DNA of 64,000 nucleotides from Nocardia sp. (GCA_014360565.1 JACIXH010000005.1:1-64000), one strand, 5' to 3'. Shown: positions 9,198 through 19,399, numbered from the stretch's first letter. Numbers and translations: made by a program. Notes: generated by a model not told the origin, from the sequence alone.

Positions 9198-9724
9198 CCG
9201 CGACCGCAACGTCGGCCCCCGCCGTGTCGCGGTGGGGGCGGCGTCTGCGGTGGGTCGCCGCTGCTGCTGTACTCGCCGGCCTGGATCTCGCACTCAAGGC
9301 GTGGGCGCAATCCGCGTTGGACGGTTCGCCGATCGAGGCGGGGCCGGTGGATCTGCGGTTGGCGTTCAACCCGGGGGCCGCGTTCTCGATCGCCGCCGAC
9401 GCCCCGAGTTGGGTGATGCTGTCCATCACGACGGTGATCACCACTGCGGTCGCGGTGGTCGGATGGGTCCTCGCGCCGCGCGCGAACTTGCTCACCCGGG
9501 TCGCGCTCGCCGCGATCCTGGGTGGTGCCGCCGCCAACGTCATCGACCGGGTGCCGGACGGGTTGGTCACCGACTACCTGCATACCGGCTGGTGGCCCAC
9601 GTTCAACCTCGCCGACACCTTCATCGTGCTCGGCGCGATCGCCCTCGTTGCCACGACCTTGATCGGAAACTCTGATGAGCGAGAACAACTCTCACCCGGT
9701 CATCACACCGACGATCGGGACTGA
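9194..9724 (+). CDS. lspA: Signal peptidase II (lipoprotein)
   Basis: Aspartic membrane protease that cleaves lipoprotein signal peptides, 176 residues with four TM helices. The family signatures are present: FNPGAAFS, the first catalytic Asp in AANVIDRV and the second in FNLADTF. The GTG start overlaps the ATPase stop. A second lspA inside a cadmium/lead ATPase operon is a known arrangement (lspA/pbrC types), where it may process a metal-binding lipoprotein or serve the resistance directly. Its last 50 bases overlap the next gene. Confidence 0.9.
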   Translation: MTATATSAPAVSRWGRRLRWVAAAAVLAGLDLALKAWAQSALDGSPIEAGPVDLRLAFNPGAAFSIAADAPSWVMLSITTVITTAVAVVGWVLAPRANLLTRVALAAILGGAAANVIDRVPDGLVTDYLHTGWWPTFNLADTFIVLGAIALVATTLIGNSDEREQLSPGHHTDDRD

Positions 9725-11255
9725 ACCGAGCGCGTCGCGTCGGTGGGCGGGGTTGGCGGCGCTGGTCGTCGCCCTGCTCACCGTCGGGTTGGACCTGATG
9801 GTCCTCAACGTCGCCCTGCCCACGCTGGCGCAAGATCTGGGCGCGAGCACGACTCAGTTGCAATGGATCGTCAACGCCTACACCCTCGTCTTCGCCGCGC
9901 TCATGCTGCCCGCAGGCGGATTCGGGGACCGCTACGGACGCAAACGGCTGCTGCTGGTTGGCTTGCTCGTCTTCGTCGCCGCGTCGGCCTGGGCCGCCTA
10001 CAGCGGATCCACCGGCTCGCTGATCGCTGCCCGCGCCGTCATGGGCATCGGGGCCGCGATCATCGTTCCCCTGTCGCTGGGGATCCTGCCGACCCTGTTC
10101 AGCCCCGACCAGCGTCGGCGCGCGATCGCGGTGTGGGTCGGCGCACTGGGCGTCGGCCTCCCGTTGGGTCCGATCGTCGGCGGCTGGCTCTTACAGCACT
10201 TCTGGTGGGGCTCGGTCTTTCTCATCAACGTCCCGGTCGGCGTCGCCGCCCTGGTCGCCTGCGTTGTGCTGCTGCCCGAATCCGCAGATCCGCACGCACC
10301 GCCACTGGATTGGCTCGGAATCATCACCGCCGTGCCCGGTACAGCGGCGGTGGTGTTCGCCGTCATCCAAGCCCCCGAGTACGGATGGACCGACCCCCTC
10401 GTGCTCACCACTCTCGCAGCAGGTGTCGCACTGATCCTCGGATTTCTGATGTGGGAACGGCATACCCGCCACCCGCTGGTCGATCTGGCGTTGTTCACCA
10501 ACCCGGCCTTCACCTGGCCCACCCTCGCCGCCACCGCGGGCACCTTCACTCTCGTCGGGGTCCTGTTCGTCCTGCCGCAATACCTACAGATCCTGCGCAA
10601 CTACGACGCCTTCGGCACCGGCCTGCGCCTCGTCCCTTTGGTGCTGGCGATCATCGTCGCCGCAGCGGCGGTCGACAAGATCGTCACCCGAGTCGGCGCC
10701 AAGATCCCGATCGTCACCGGAATGATGATCGCCGCAGCAGGATTCGTGCTCGCTTCCCGCATCGGCGTCGACTCCGGCTACGGCTACATCGCGGGGTGCC
10801 TGGCGGTGATCGGTCTGGGCGCCGGACTGGCGTTGGCACCGGCGGTCGACGCGGTCATGGCGAGCCTGCCCGACAACCGCAGCGCCGCAGGAGCCGGGCT
10901 GCTGATGGCCATCCGACAGGTCGGTGCCGCGTTCAGCGTCGCGGTCCTGGGCACCCTGCTCACCCTCGTCTACACCCGCGACCTCGACCCCCACCTCGAC
11001 GGGCTACCCGCAGAGGTGGTCGGCGCGGCGCGCGACAACATCGCCGGAGCCCACCTGGTCGCCACCCAGCTTCCCGGCACAGCCGGTGCGGATCTGGCCG
11101 CCACCAGCGCCCAGGCCTACACCGAAGCCATGTCCGCGGTGTTTTTGGCCAGCGCCGCCGTCAGCGCACTACTGGCGGTGGCCATCGCTGCCAAACTCCC
11201 CAAACAGACACCCCCGCAAGAGCTGATCACCGGTCCGCGAACCGGGATGGGATAG
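9675..11255 (+). CDS. DHA2-type (EmrB/QacA) MFS exporter
   Basis: Proton-coupled drug/metabolite exporter with about 14 TM helices, 526 residues. Motif A appears as GGFGDRYGRKR near residue 77, and the N-terminal helix has LDLMVLNVALPTL, typical of the QacA/EmrB group. ATG 9675 lies inside the end of lspA (50-nt overlap), so it is probably translationally coupled to the metal operon. The substrate cannot be read from sequence; its position suggests exposure to the same toxicants as the pump, but it may be a passenger. Confidence 0.85.
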   Translation: MSENNSHPVITPTIGTEPSASRRWAGLAALVVALLTVGLDLMVLNVALPTLAQDLGASTTQLQWIVNAYTLVFAALMLPAGGFGDRYGRKRLLLVGLLVFVAASAWAAYSGSTGSLIAARAVMGIGAAIIVPLSLGILPTLFSPDQRRRAIAVWVGALGVGLPLGPIVGGWLLQHFWWGSVFLINVPVGVAALVACVVLLPESADPHAPPLDWLGIITAVPGTAAVVFAVIQAPEYGWTDPLVLTTLAAGVALILGFLMWERHTRHPLVDLALFTNPAFTWPTLAATAGTFTLVGVLFVLPQYLQILRNYDAFGTGLRLVPLVLAIIVAAAAVDKIVTRVGAKIPIVTGMMIAAAGFVLASRIGVDSGYGYIAGCLAVIGLGAGLALAPAVDAVMASLPDNRSAAGAGLLMAIRQVGAAFSVAVLGTLLTLVYTRDLDPHLDGLPAEVVGAARDNIAGAHLVATQLPGTAGADLAATSAQAYTEAMSAVFLASAAVSALLAVAIAAKLPKQTPPQELITGPRTGMG

Positions 11256-11331
11256 ACAGTCCAGTAGGGCGCGGCGCGTCATCCCTGTCCCGCCGCATCG
11301 CAGTGCAACTTCGAGAAAGGCACCCGCCAGC

Positions 11332-11922
11332 ATGGTTACCTCGATCCTGCAGGCCATCGGGCTCTTCCTGGTGACCAACATCGACGACATCATCGTGCTT
11401 TCGCTGTTTTTCGCCCGCGGCGCGGGAACCCGTGGAACCACGGTCGCCATAGCGACGGGACAATATCTCGGTTTCGGAGCGATCCTCGGCGCCTCCATCC
11501 TCGTCTCCCTGGGCGTGACGGCGTTGCTACCGGAAGAAGCGATCGCCTACTTCGGGTTAATACCTCTGCTGCTCGGTTTGCTCGCCGCCTGGAGGGCGTG
11601 GCGAAACAACGGCGACGACGATGAACGCCTCGGCGGCAAGAAGGTAGCCGTCTGGACGGTGGCCGCGGTGACCTTCGCCAACGGAGGCGACAACATCGGC
11701 GTCTACGTCCCTGTTTTCGCTACCGTGGGAACGGCGGCGATCATCGCCTACTCGGTCGTGTTTTTGCTGCTGGTCGGGCTACTGGTGTTCACCGCCAAGT
11801 TCCTCACCACCCGCAAGGGGATTGCCGAGATCTTGGAACGGTGGGAACACGTCCTCTTCCCGCTCGTGCTGATCGTGCTCGGCATCGTCATCCTCGTCAG
11901 CGGCGGCGCATTCGGCCTCTGA
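11332..11922 (+). CDS. cadD: CadD-family cadmium resistance transporter
   Basis: Small membrane protein (196 residues, about five to six TM helices) of the CadD/LysE-like group that confers cadmium resistance. The N-terminal FLVTNIDDIIVLSLFFARG with the paired Asp, and the repeated TFANGGDNIGVYVPVFA near residue 115, are the family hallmarks. It lies 76 bp after the MFS gene in the same direction, with AAAGG before ATG 11332, and closes the Cd/Pb block. Confidence 0.88.
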   Translation: MVTSILQAIGLFLVTNIDDIIVLSLFFARGAGTRGTTVAIATGQYLGFGAILGASILVSLGVTALLPEEAIAYFGLIPLLLGLLAAWRAWRNNGDDDERLGGKKVAVWTVAAVTFANGGDNIGVYVPVFATVGTAAIIAYSVVFLLLVGLLVFTAKFLTTRKGIAEILERWEHVLFPLVLIVLGIVILVSGGAFGL

Positions 11923-12060
11923 CCGTACAGCCGCCCCGGGTCTGCACACCACATCATCACCCCGAGAGGTCATCACCGTGATACGTCCGTACACGAGCCC
12001 GAGCGGCAGAACAGCGACCAGGAGCGAGCACCGCCGACGTCCTCACCGCAGCGATCCGAG

Positions 12061-12813
12061 ATGAGACCCACCGCGCACAGCTGGTCCGGAGGGATCGCGC
12101 TGACTCCCGGGCTCCTGACCTTCACCGGCGACATCGGCAACGCGGCTGCCCACGCCCACGCCGCAGTCCAGGTGCTCTTCGTCGCGCGCGGGCGACTGAC
12201 CCTGACCGACGCGGCCGGACACACCACACTCGCCCGTGCCGCGATCATCCCACCCGGCGTGGTCCACCAGGTTCACACAGACCACGGCACCAGCGGATTC
12301 CTCGCGTTCCTCGATCCCGACAGCGTGACCGCCCACGCCGCGCTGGCCCGACTGGAGGGGAAACCGCGCCAGGCAGCCACCAGCTGGGTCAGCGTCGCCG
12401 CGCCCGCACCGCCAACCCCTGTCGGCGACCCGATCACCCCGGTGGTGCGCCGGTCCCCGCACCCGGTAGTCGCGCAGGCGCTGCGACGAGCAACCGACTG
12501 GTTGGGAGGGCCGCCCTCGCTGGGCGCGCTTGCCGCCGACATCGGCATTTCGGCGAGTCGGTTATCCCACCTGTTCACCGCCCAGGTCGGCTTGCCGTAT
12601 GTGGCGTGGCGGCGGTGGATCCGGCTCCAGCTAGGGTTCGCCGTCGTGCGTGAAGGCGGATCCCTGACCGAAGCCGCGCACACGGCGGGGTTCGCCGACA
12701 GTGCACACCTCACCCGCACCTGCCGCGACCTGATCGGCATCTCTCCGACCGAAGCGCTCATCGCCACCGGATGGCGGCCACCACCGGCACGGGACCGAGC
12801 CATCACCGGATGA
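12061..12813 (+). CDS. AraC-family regulator with cupin sensor
   Basis: Regulator of 250 residues. An N-terminal cupin-like domain (HAHAAVQVLFVARGRL near residue 30) would bind a small ligand, and a C-terminal pair of helix-turn-helices (ISASRLSHLFTAQVGLP and TEAAHTAGFADSAHL) contacts DNA. It lies 138 bp after cadD and is convergent with the amidase gene. Target unknown; control of the cadD-side transport genes is possible but only inferred from position. Confidence 0.8.
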   Translation: MRPTAHSWSGGIALTPGLLTFTGDIGNAAAHAHAAVQVLFVARGRLTLTDAAGHTTLARAAIIPPGVVHQVHTDHGTSGFLAFLDPDSVTAHAALARLEGKPRQAATSWVSVAAPAPPTPVGDPITPVVRRSPHPVVAQALRRATDWLGGPPSLGALAADIGISASRLSHLFTAQVGLPYVAWRRWIRLQLGFAVVREGGSLTEAAHTAGFADSAHLTRTCRDLIGISPTEALIATGWRPPPARDRAITG

Positions 12814-12838
12814 TGCTGATCGCGGCGCGCGGGCTACG

Positions 12839-14827
12839 TCACTGCCCGGCCACCGGCACCTCGCCCGGAGCAGTTCCTGCCGGTTCAGGCGCTGGGGGAG
12901 CATCTGCTGAAACTGGTGGAGCTGGCCCTGGTTCAGGCGTCGGGGACGCCGCAGATGGCATCGGATGATCGGAGGCTGATCGGGGCAGCCCGAGCGTGGT
13001 GACGACACCGGTCGCCTGGTTGAACACCAACGCCCCGCGACCGAAATCGACGCGCACACCGCCCGGGACGGGGTATTCGTTGCTGCGTGGCGTACCCAAT
13101 ATGCCGTTGTCCCCGCCGAGCTGGGCGAACCGTTGCCCGATGCGCCCGGCCACTTCATAGACTTGACCGTCGGGGGCTTGGAACAGGTAGCCGTTGACGA
13201 ACCTGGCGTACTGTCCCCCCTCGGCGGTGGGCACCGGCTCCGAGGCGGCCGAACCCAGCCGCCCCTGCGGTCCACCGGCATCGACCCAACGCCGAGCCAA
13301 CACATTGCGGTCGACCAGATCCAACAGCTTGCCCGTCAACGCGGCCAACGCCGACACATCGGCATCCGCATCGATTTCGGGCTGCGCTGGTACCGGCGTC
13401 GAATCCTGTCCACCTAGAGCCTGTCTCGGCACCGCACCCGAATGCACACCCGCCGCGATAGCACGGATACGGTCCATGAGCGCGTAGGCGGCGTCCCCAG
13501 CACAGTCGGTGTTGCCGACATCGCGGTGGGAGAACACCACCGGCAACTGCACCTCTTCACCCTCGCCATACGGTGTGAATTCGGTCCCCTCGGAAATCAT
13601 CGTGGTAGTCCCTCGAGGATCCAAACCCGCGACGCGAGCACGCCACCCGACGAACTGACCCATCGCGGTGATCGCCGCCTGGGACGGTTCCTCGGATTCG
13701 TGATTGCCCATGAACGCCACCCCGGCGGTGTTCTCGTTGAACCCGCCGGTGTGCGCGCCCTGCACGGGCCGGTCCAACCCACCGGAATGCCCCTCGAAGA
13801 TCTGGCCGTATTTGTCCACCAAGGCGTGGTAACCGATATCGCACCAGCCCAATGTTTCGGCGTGATAGGCGTAGATCCCGCGAACGATCGCCGCCGACTC
13901 GGCCTTGCTGTAGTCGTTGCGGCCCGCGGTGTGATGCACCACGATCCCGCCCAGGCCGTCATCGTAGGTCGGGTCCTCACAACGGATCGATTCATCGGCG
14001 CCCCACTGCGCACGGCTGATCACCCGAGGCCCGCCACCGGCCAGCGGTGCCGCGATCGCCGACAGGTTCTCCTCACCACGGCCCGGATCGAGCAACACCG
14101 CGCTCATCTCCGGGACCCCAACACCGAGATGGTCCGGTCCTGCGACCGGCCGCGGGCCCGGCAACTCGGGATTGTCTGTCGCGGCGGATTCGCGGGTGCT
14201 CAGGATTTGCACCGCGTCGGTATCACCGACATACACCGGTTCACTACCCTGCAGGTGGCCCGGGGCCGGGCGACGAGCCGAAACACTGTCGTCGGTTCCC
14301 GCCTCGAACCACCGACCCCAGGAACCGTCGGGTTGGCGGGCTCGCACCATCGTGGTGACACCCTCCAGGTTCGGTGCGGTCAACCCGATCATGCTGAACC
14401 GGTCCTGGTGGGTGAGCTCGGTGACCTGGGCGCCGACCCGATCGGCCAACTGCTCGGGGACCACACCGGGATCCAACGCTGGAGTCCGGGCTGATAGCGG
14501 CGCCGTCCCCGCAGCGGAAACGAACCCGATCGGCCCGACCCGGGAGCCCTCCGGCAGCGGCAGCGCGCCGGGTACCAGCCGCAGGTCCGCGACCCTCAGA
14601 TCCGGCAACGACATGCCGGTCAGCTCACGGAGGGGCAACACCACCGTCGGCGCCCCTGCCAACCCGACCTGGGTGCTCGCGGTAGCCGAAAGACTGTCGG
14701 CTTCACTGTCGTTGGAGAATCGGAACTGCCGCTCACCACCGAGGAAACCGGCCGCGACCGGTGCCGCGACCACTGCCACCGCGACCAGGGGAAGCACGTA
14801 GGTTCGTTTGCGGGCGTAATTCGGCAC
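12839..14827 (-). CDS. Peptidoglycan amidase with LGFP repeats
   Basis: Exported zinc N-acetylmuramoyl-L-alanine amidase of the PGRP/Amidase_2 family. After a signal anchor (residues 8-30) comes a long linker; the catalytic domain near 300-460 shows VVHHTAGRNDYS, YHALVDKYGQIFEGH and FSHRDVGNTDCAGD, containing the zinc His residues. The C-terminus holds LGFP-type repeats (RLGSAASEP, ILGTPRSNEY) and a Pro/Ala-rich tail, as in M. tuberculosis Rv3811-like proteins of mycolic-acid bacteria. I chose GTG 14827 because AAGGAG sits five bases upstream; a start at 14869 would lack this. It is not an evident metal gene and may be part of the host or plasmid envelope set. Confidence 0.85.
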   Translation of the reverse strand: MPNYARKRTYVLPLVAVAVVAAPVAAGFLGGERQFRFSNDSEADSLSATASTQVGLAGAPTVVLPLRELTGMSLPDLRVADLRLVPGALPLPEGSRVGPIGFVSAAGTAPLSARTPALDPGVVPEQLADRVGAQVTELTHQDRFSMIGLTAPNLEGVTTMVRARQPDGSWGRWFEAGTDDSVSARRPAPGHLQGSEPVYVGDTDAVQILSTRESAATDNPELPGPRPVAGPDHLGVGVPEMSAVLLDPGRGEENLSAIAAPLAGGGPRVISRAQWGADESIRCEDPTYDDGLGGIVVHHTAGRNDYSKAESAAIVRGIYAYHAETLGWCDIGYHALVDKYGQIFEGHSGGLDRPVQGAHTGGFNENTAGVAFMGNHESEEPSQAAITAMGQFVGWRARVAGLDPRGTTTMISEGTEFTPYGEGEEVQLPVVFSHRDVGNTDCAGDAAYALMDRIRAIAAGVHSGAVPRQALGGQDSTPVPAQPEIDADADVSALAALTGKLLDLVDRNVLARRWVDAGGPQGRLGSAASEPVPTAEGGQYARFVNGYLFQAPDGQVYEVAGRIGQRFAQLGGDNGILGTPRSNEYPVPGGVRVDFGRGALVFNQATGVVTTLGLPRSASDHPMPSAASPTPEPGPAPPVSADAPPAPEPAGTAPGEVPVAGQ

Positions 14828-15068
14828 CAGAACTCCTTGGTAGAAATTGCGATGGCGGGGCCGAACCAATCAACCGAACCAGCACCACCGACCACACCAA
14901 CCACAACCACCCCAAAGAATGAAGTGTCACTTGAGACTGTAGCCAGGATGTAGCCATCCTTCGGTGCGACACCCTGGCCGCCCGTCAGATCGATGAACCG
15001 TCACCTGTACAGGAGAGTCAGCCGATTTCTTCAAGCCCGCGCTACCACCTGGGCGCGAAGCTCAACCG

Positions 15069-15929
15069 GTGTCTACGTTCATCTCGCCCCTCATCCGCTA
15101 CGGCTACGCGCCGTTGATGCTGCTCGGTGTCAACGGCGCCGGGGTCGCCCTGGCGGCCACCGGCGCCAACAAACTCTGGCTCCTCGCCCCGCTCGCGGTC
15201 GCGGTCGCGGTCTCCTTCGCCGCCGAACGACTCCTCCCGTATCAAGCGGCCTGGAACAACTCGCACGGTGACACCGGCCGCGACACCGCCCACACCTTCG
15301 TCAACGAATCCCTCATCCTGGGCAGCGTGGCCGCCATCCCGGTCCTGGCCGCAGTACTTCCCGGTGATGGGATCTGGCCTGGCGATTGGCCTTTCGTCGT
15401 GCAGGTTCTGGTCGCGATCCTTGTCGCCGACCTCGGCATCACCTTGGCCCACTACGCCAGCCACAAGATCGGGGTCCTGTGGCGATTCCACGCCGTGCAC
15501 CACAGCGTGAAACGGTTCTACGGGCTCAACGGGCTGATGAAACACCCCCTGCACCAAACGATCGAAATGACCGCCGGGGTCACCCCGCTACTACTGGCAG
15601 GGATCCCGGTCCCGGTCGCCGCAGCGCTGTCACTGGCGGTGGCGGTCCAGTTGTTGTTGCAGCACTCCAACGCCGACTACCGCGTCGGACCTCTCAAACA
15701 CGTGCTGGCACTCAACGAAGGCCACCGGTTCCACCACCTCAAATGGGCCGGCATCGGTGACGTCAACTTCGGACTGTTCACCCTGATCTGGGACCACCTG
15801 CTGCGCACTTACAGCTACGACCCACACCGGCGCTTCACCAGCGCCGACCTCGGTATGGCCGCCAAACCCGACTATCCCACCGGCTACCTCGCCCAGCTCA
15901 CCGAACCCTTCACCCGCCACGGCGCGTGA
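15069..15929 (+). CDS. Sterol desaturase/fatty acid hydroxylase family
   Basis: Membrane di-iron oxygenase-family protein, 286 residues with about five hydrophobic segments. The three histidine clusters that bind the iron pair are present: HYASH near residue 126, HAVHH near 145 and HRFHH near 221. Members hydroxylate or desaturate lipids such as sterols, carotenoids or fatty acids. GTG 15069 is the first plausible start. Substrate unknown; a lipid role would fit the neighbouring envelope genes. Confidence 0.8.
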   Translation: MSTFISPLIRYGYAPLMLLGVNGAGVALAATGANKLWLLAPLAVAVAVSFAAERLLPYQAAWNNSHGDTGRDTAHTFVNESLILGSVAAIPVLAAVLPGDGIWPGDWPFVVQVLVAILVADLGITLAHYASHKIGVLWRFHAVHHSVKRFYGLNGLMKHPLHQTIEMTAGVTPLLLAGIPVPVAAALSLAVAVQLLLQHSNADYRVGPLKHVLALNEGHRFHHLKWAGIGDVNFGLFTLIWDHLLRTYSYDPHRRFTSADLGMAAKPDYPTGYLAQLTEPFTRHGA

Positions 15930-16157
15930 ACCGTTCCCCAGCCCAACCCCGTTGCGACTCGGAGAGGATTGTTTCAATGCACCGGGAGCGCCCAGCTCGG
16001 GTTGCGGCAACCGATGCCGGTACCACCGGAGCTGGCGGCATTGCTGCCTGAGGATGTGGTGTTCGTGCTGGATCCGGACCGTCGTCACCGCACGAAATCA
16101 CCGCGCGGCCCCGCAGGCGATGCTCGAGACCACCTTTGCCCCACGAAGAAGGCGTGG

Positions 16158-16562
16158 TCAGGCGTTGCGGTCGAGGGCCGCGAGCGCGGCTGTCAAGCGG
16201 GTGGTGGCCTCTGCGGCGACGGGACGGAGTTGTGGGTCGCCGGTGACTTCGACCATGAGCTCGGGGTTCATGGCTTCGACGCGGATCAGGCCGGGATCAT
16301 CGGGGTCGCGGCGCACCACGACATTGCAGGGAAGCAGTAGGCCGATCTGGCGGTCGATGTCGACTGCCCGGTGTGCCAGCGGCGGGTTGCAGGCGCCGAG
16401 AATGCGGTAGTCCTCCATGTCGTGGTCGAGTTTGGCCTTCAACGTGGCTGCCATATCGATGTCGGTGAGCACACCGAATCCTTGCTCGGCCAACGCCGCG
16501 CGCACAGCGTCCACGGCATCGTCGAAGCCGATACGTAGCGTGGTCGACAGGGCGAGTTCCAT
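16158..16562 (-). CDS. DUF302 protein
   Basis: Soluble protein of 134 residues matching DUF302: an N-terminal TTLRIGFDDAVDAVRAAL, a central GACNPPLAHRAVD and LLLPCNVVVR. The conserved Cys and the GACNP motif are typical. The function is not established; DUF302 genes often sit beside CsoR/CstR-type repressors and rhodanese-like proteins. I chose ATG 16562 over 16571 for its distance from GAAAGG. It is the last gene of a three-gene unit behind the CsoR-type repressor. Confidence 0.75.
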   Translation of the reverse strand: MELALSTTLRIGFDDAVDAVRAALAEQGFGVLTDIDMAATLKAKLDHDMEDYRILGACNPPLAHRAVDIDRQIGLLLPCNVVVRRDPDDPGLIRVEAMNPELMVEVTGDPQLRPVAAEATTRLTAALAALDRNA

Positions 16563-16585
16563 ATGGGTCATCCTTTCGGTGAGTG

Positions 16586-16828
16586 TCAGGTCCGGGCAGG
16601 TGGGCAGGTACCGGAGGCGATACCGGCGCGGCGCATGAGCAGCGTGGCCGGGCACCACCCCACCGCGCTGTAGAGCAGCAGGTTCGCGCCGACCAGCGCC
16701 GGCACGATCAGCCACCACGCCGATATCGTCGCGGCGGCCGCAGTACCGACGAGAACCAGAACACCGGCCAGTAGTGGCACCAGCCGGGCAATGGTCCAGC
16801 CGCGACGGTCCAAGGGGGAGGTAGACAT
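16586..16828 (-). CDS. DUF2892 (YgaP-like) membrane protein
   Basis: Small two-helix membrane protein, 80 residues. TIARLVPLLAGVLVLVGTA and a second helix with LLLYSAVGWCPAT match the DUF2892 membrane segment that ends the YgaP rhodanese. Here the rhodanese part is absent. ATG 16828 has AAGGAG about 5 bases upstream. The gene lies between the repressor and the DUF302 gene, so it is likely co-regulated; sulfur or persulfide handling is the reasonable guess. Confidence 0.7.
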   Translation of the reverse strand: MSTSPLDRRGWTIARLVPLLAGVLVLVGTAAAATISAWWLIVPALVGANLLLYSAVGWCPATLLMRRAGIASGTCPPART

Positions 16829-16876
16829 GAATCTCCTTGTCGGATCGGCCCTCCGTCCGGGGTGGGTCACCGCGGA

Positions 16877-17197
<321 letters not shown>

Positions 17198-17207
17198 CTA
17201 TGGCACG

Positions 17208-19355
17208 TCAGTGATGGGCGAAACTGATCCGTGGCAGAACTCGGCGCAGCCAGGCCGGTGACCACCAGGCAGTACGGCCGGTGAGACGCAGGATGACCGG
17301 CAGCAGGACCAGCCGCACGACCAGGGCATCCAGCAGCACGGCGACACCGAGGATGATGCCCATTTCCTTCGGGGGCAGCGGTTCGGCGAGGGCGAAGGTG
17401 AAGAACACCGCGACCATGACCGCCGCCGCGGCGAAGATCACGCGTCCGGAATGGGCCAGCCCTTCCACTGCCGCGGTCCGGGCGTCGCCGGTGTGTTCGA
17501 ACTGTTCTTTGGCGCTGGCCAGCAGGAACACGGTGTAGTCCATCGCGATGGCGAAGATCATGGCGAAGAAGAACACCGGTCCCCAGCCGTCGAGGAACCC
17601 CTGGGGAGTGAAGCCGAGCAGCCCCGCGCCGTGTCCGTCCTGGAAGATCAGCTTCGCCACGCCGAATGCCGCGGCGGTGGAGCCGAGGCTGACCAGTGTT
17701 CCCAGCGCTGCGATCAGCGGAGCTTGCAACGCGACCAGCAGCAACACGAAGCCCAGGACCAGAATCACCGAGATGACGATCGGCAGGTAGTCGTTCAGCG
17801 CCTGCTGCAGATCCAGGTTCTCCGCGGGCGCGCCGCCGACCATGGCTTGGTCGGGCAACCGGTCTCGCAACCCGTCGAGGACCGCGCTCATACGTTCGTC
17901 GGAGGGATCCATAGCCGGTAGGGCCTGCATCATGACCCACCCGGAACCGTCAACGGCTGGTTGTGCGGGCGTCACCATCGCGATCCCCGCACCCGCTGCC
18001 GCCTCGGCGGTGCTGTCGGCCTGATCGGCGGGGGTGATGATCTGCAGTGCACCGGGCGCTCCCTCGCCGAGTTGACGTTGAACGAGCTCATAGCCTTGAC
18101 GCACTGGTGCCTGCTCGGGGACCACCTGGATCGAGGGCATCGCCACCTTCAACCCGAGAACCGGCAGCGCCAGCACGATCAACACTCCTGCCCCGGCGAT
18201 CGCGAACGGCCACGGTCGGTCGTGTAGCAACTGTCCCCACCGTGCGAACCGAGGCGAGCGGTGCTCCTGACGGGTCGCATACGGTAAGGCCGCGGAATTG
18301 ATCCGCCCACCGAGCGCGCCCAGCGCCGCCGGCAGCAATGTCAGGGTTGCGGCCAGCACGACCGCGACCGCGAGCATGATCCCCACCGCCATCGTCCGCA
18401 CCGCCGGCGCCGGGACCAGCAGAACCGCCGAAAGGCTCACCAGCACAGTCAAACCCGACAACACCACGGCCTTGCCCGCGGTGGCCATCGTCTCGGCGAC
18501 CGCGCGGCGCGCATCAGCGGTCTTGCTCAGCGCATCGCGGAACCGGGCCACCATGAACAGCGCGTAGTCGATGCCCAGCGCGAGGGCGAACATCATCGCG
18601 AAGTTCATCGCCCACACCGAGATCGGGGTCACCTGATTCAGCAACACCAGGCCGCCGGCCGAAGCCGCCAGCCCGGCCACCGTCAGCAACAACGGCAACC
18701 CCGCCGCGACCAGCGAACCGAACGCCAGGACCATGATCAGCAGCGTCACCGGCCACGAGAACAACTCCGCCTGAATCATCGCGTCGTGGTTGGCCTTGTT
18801 GAAATCACTCCACAACGCCGAAGCGCCGGTGGGATAGACCTCGACACCGTCACCGGAGAGCCCGGTCAACGCCGCCTTGTGCTCGTCAACAGCACGCACC
18901 ATGTCATCGGCTGACGCATTGGCGCCCGCAATAAGGATCCCGGTATGCCCGTCCGGACTGATACTCATTCCCGGTTGCGGTTCCAGCACAGCCCCGAACC
19001 GGGAGTCACCGGCGAACACCGCCGAAGCCTCATCCAGCACCGCCTGCATCTGCGGATCGGAGACCTGCGCGGTATCGGAATGCACCACCACCTGCACCGC
19101 CGCCGAGGAATTACCGCCGAAATGCTGCTGAGCCAACTCCCGGACGTGCACCGATTCCGAGCCGTTGGCCTGCCACCCCGCACCGGCCAACGAGCTGAAG
19201 ACACTCGGTGCCACGGAACCCAGTGCGACGAGCACCATCAGCCACACCCCGACCACCACCCGCGCGCGACCGGCCATCACCGACCCCAGCCGAGCCAACG
19301 ACCCTGGCCTGCTGGGCCCCGCCGTGCTCGGCGGCTGCACCGTTGTCTCCGTCAT
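17208..19355 (-). CDS. MmpL-type RND transporter
   Basis: Second MMPL-family exporter of the window, 715 residues with the usual duplicated 6-TM architecture. Diagnostic stretches are ALALGIDYALFMVARFRDAL near residue 255 and AIAMDYTVFLLASAKEQFE near 610. It ends 15 bp from the CsoR-type operator and its start faces a tandem pair of the same operators, so it is probably derepressed with the CsoR regulon. Substrate unknown; lipid, siderophore or thiol-related export are options. Confidence 0.85.
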   Translation of the reverse strand: MTETTVQPPSTAGPSRPGSLARLGSVMAGRARVVVGVWLMVLVALGSVAPSVFSSLAGAGWQANGSESVHVRELAQQHFGGNSSAAVQVVVHSDTAQVSDPQMQAVLDEASAVFAGDSRFGAVLEPQPGMSISPDGHTGILIAGANASADDMVRAVDEHKAALTGLSGDGVEVYPTGASALWSDFNKANHDAMIQAELFSWPVTLLIMVLAFGSLVAAGLPLLLTVAGLAASAGGLVLLNQVTPISVWAMNFAMMFALALGIDYALFMVARFRDALSKTADARRAVAETMATAGKAVVLSGLTVLVSLSAVLLVPAPAVRTMAVGIMLAVAVVLAATLTLLPAALGALGGRINSAALPYATRQEHRSPRFARWGQLLHDRPWPFAIAGAGVLIVLALPVLGLKVAMPSIQVVPEQAPVRQGYELVQRQLGEGAPGALQIITPADQADSTAEAAAGAGIAMVTPAQPAVDGSGWVMMQALPAMDPSDERMSAVLDGLRDRLPDQAMVGGAPAENLDLQQALNDYLPIVISVILVLGFVLLLVALQAPLIAALGTLVSLGSTAAAFGVAKLIFQDGHGAGLLGFTPQGFLDGWGPVFFFAMIFAIAMDYTVFLLASAKEQFEHTGDARTAAVEGLAHSGRVIFAAAAVMVAVFFTFALAEPLPPKEMGIILGVAVLLDALVVRLVLLPVILRLTGRTAWWSPAWLRRVLPRISFAHH

Positions 19356-19399
19356 GTTCTTCCGCCTTTCGAGTGCTACTCGATCTTCAAAGGGTCATA

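Noticed and set aside
7442-9688. 748-codon minus-strand frame opposite the P-type ATPase and lspA
   Set aside because: Ser/Arg/Thr-rich low-complexity translation, antisense to two firmly identified genes.
9743-11374. 543-codon plus-strand frame overlapping the MFS gene
   Set aside because: Arg/His-rich shadow frame; the MFS frame has TM helices and motif A.
15977-16051. 24-codon frame after the sterol-desaturase gene
   Set aside because: A ribosome-like GAGAGG is present, but the short Ala/Gly/Thr product has no distinguishing feature.
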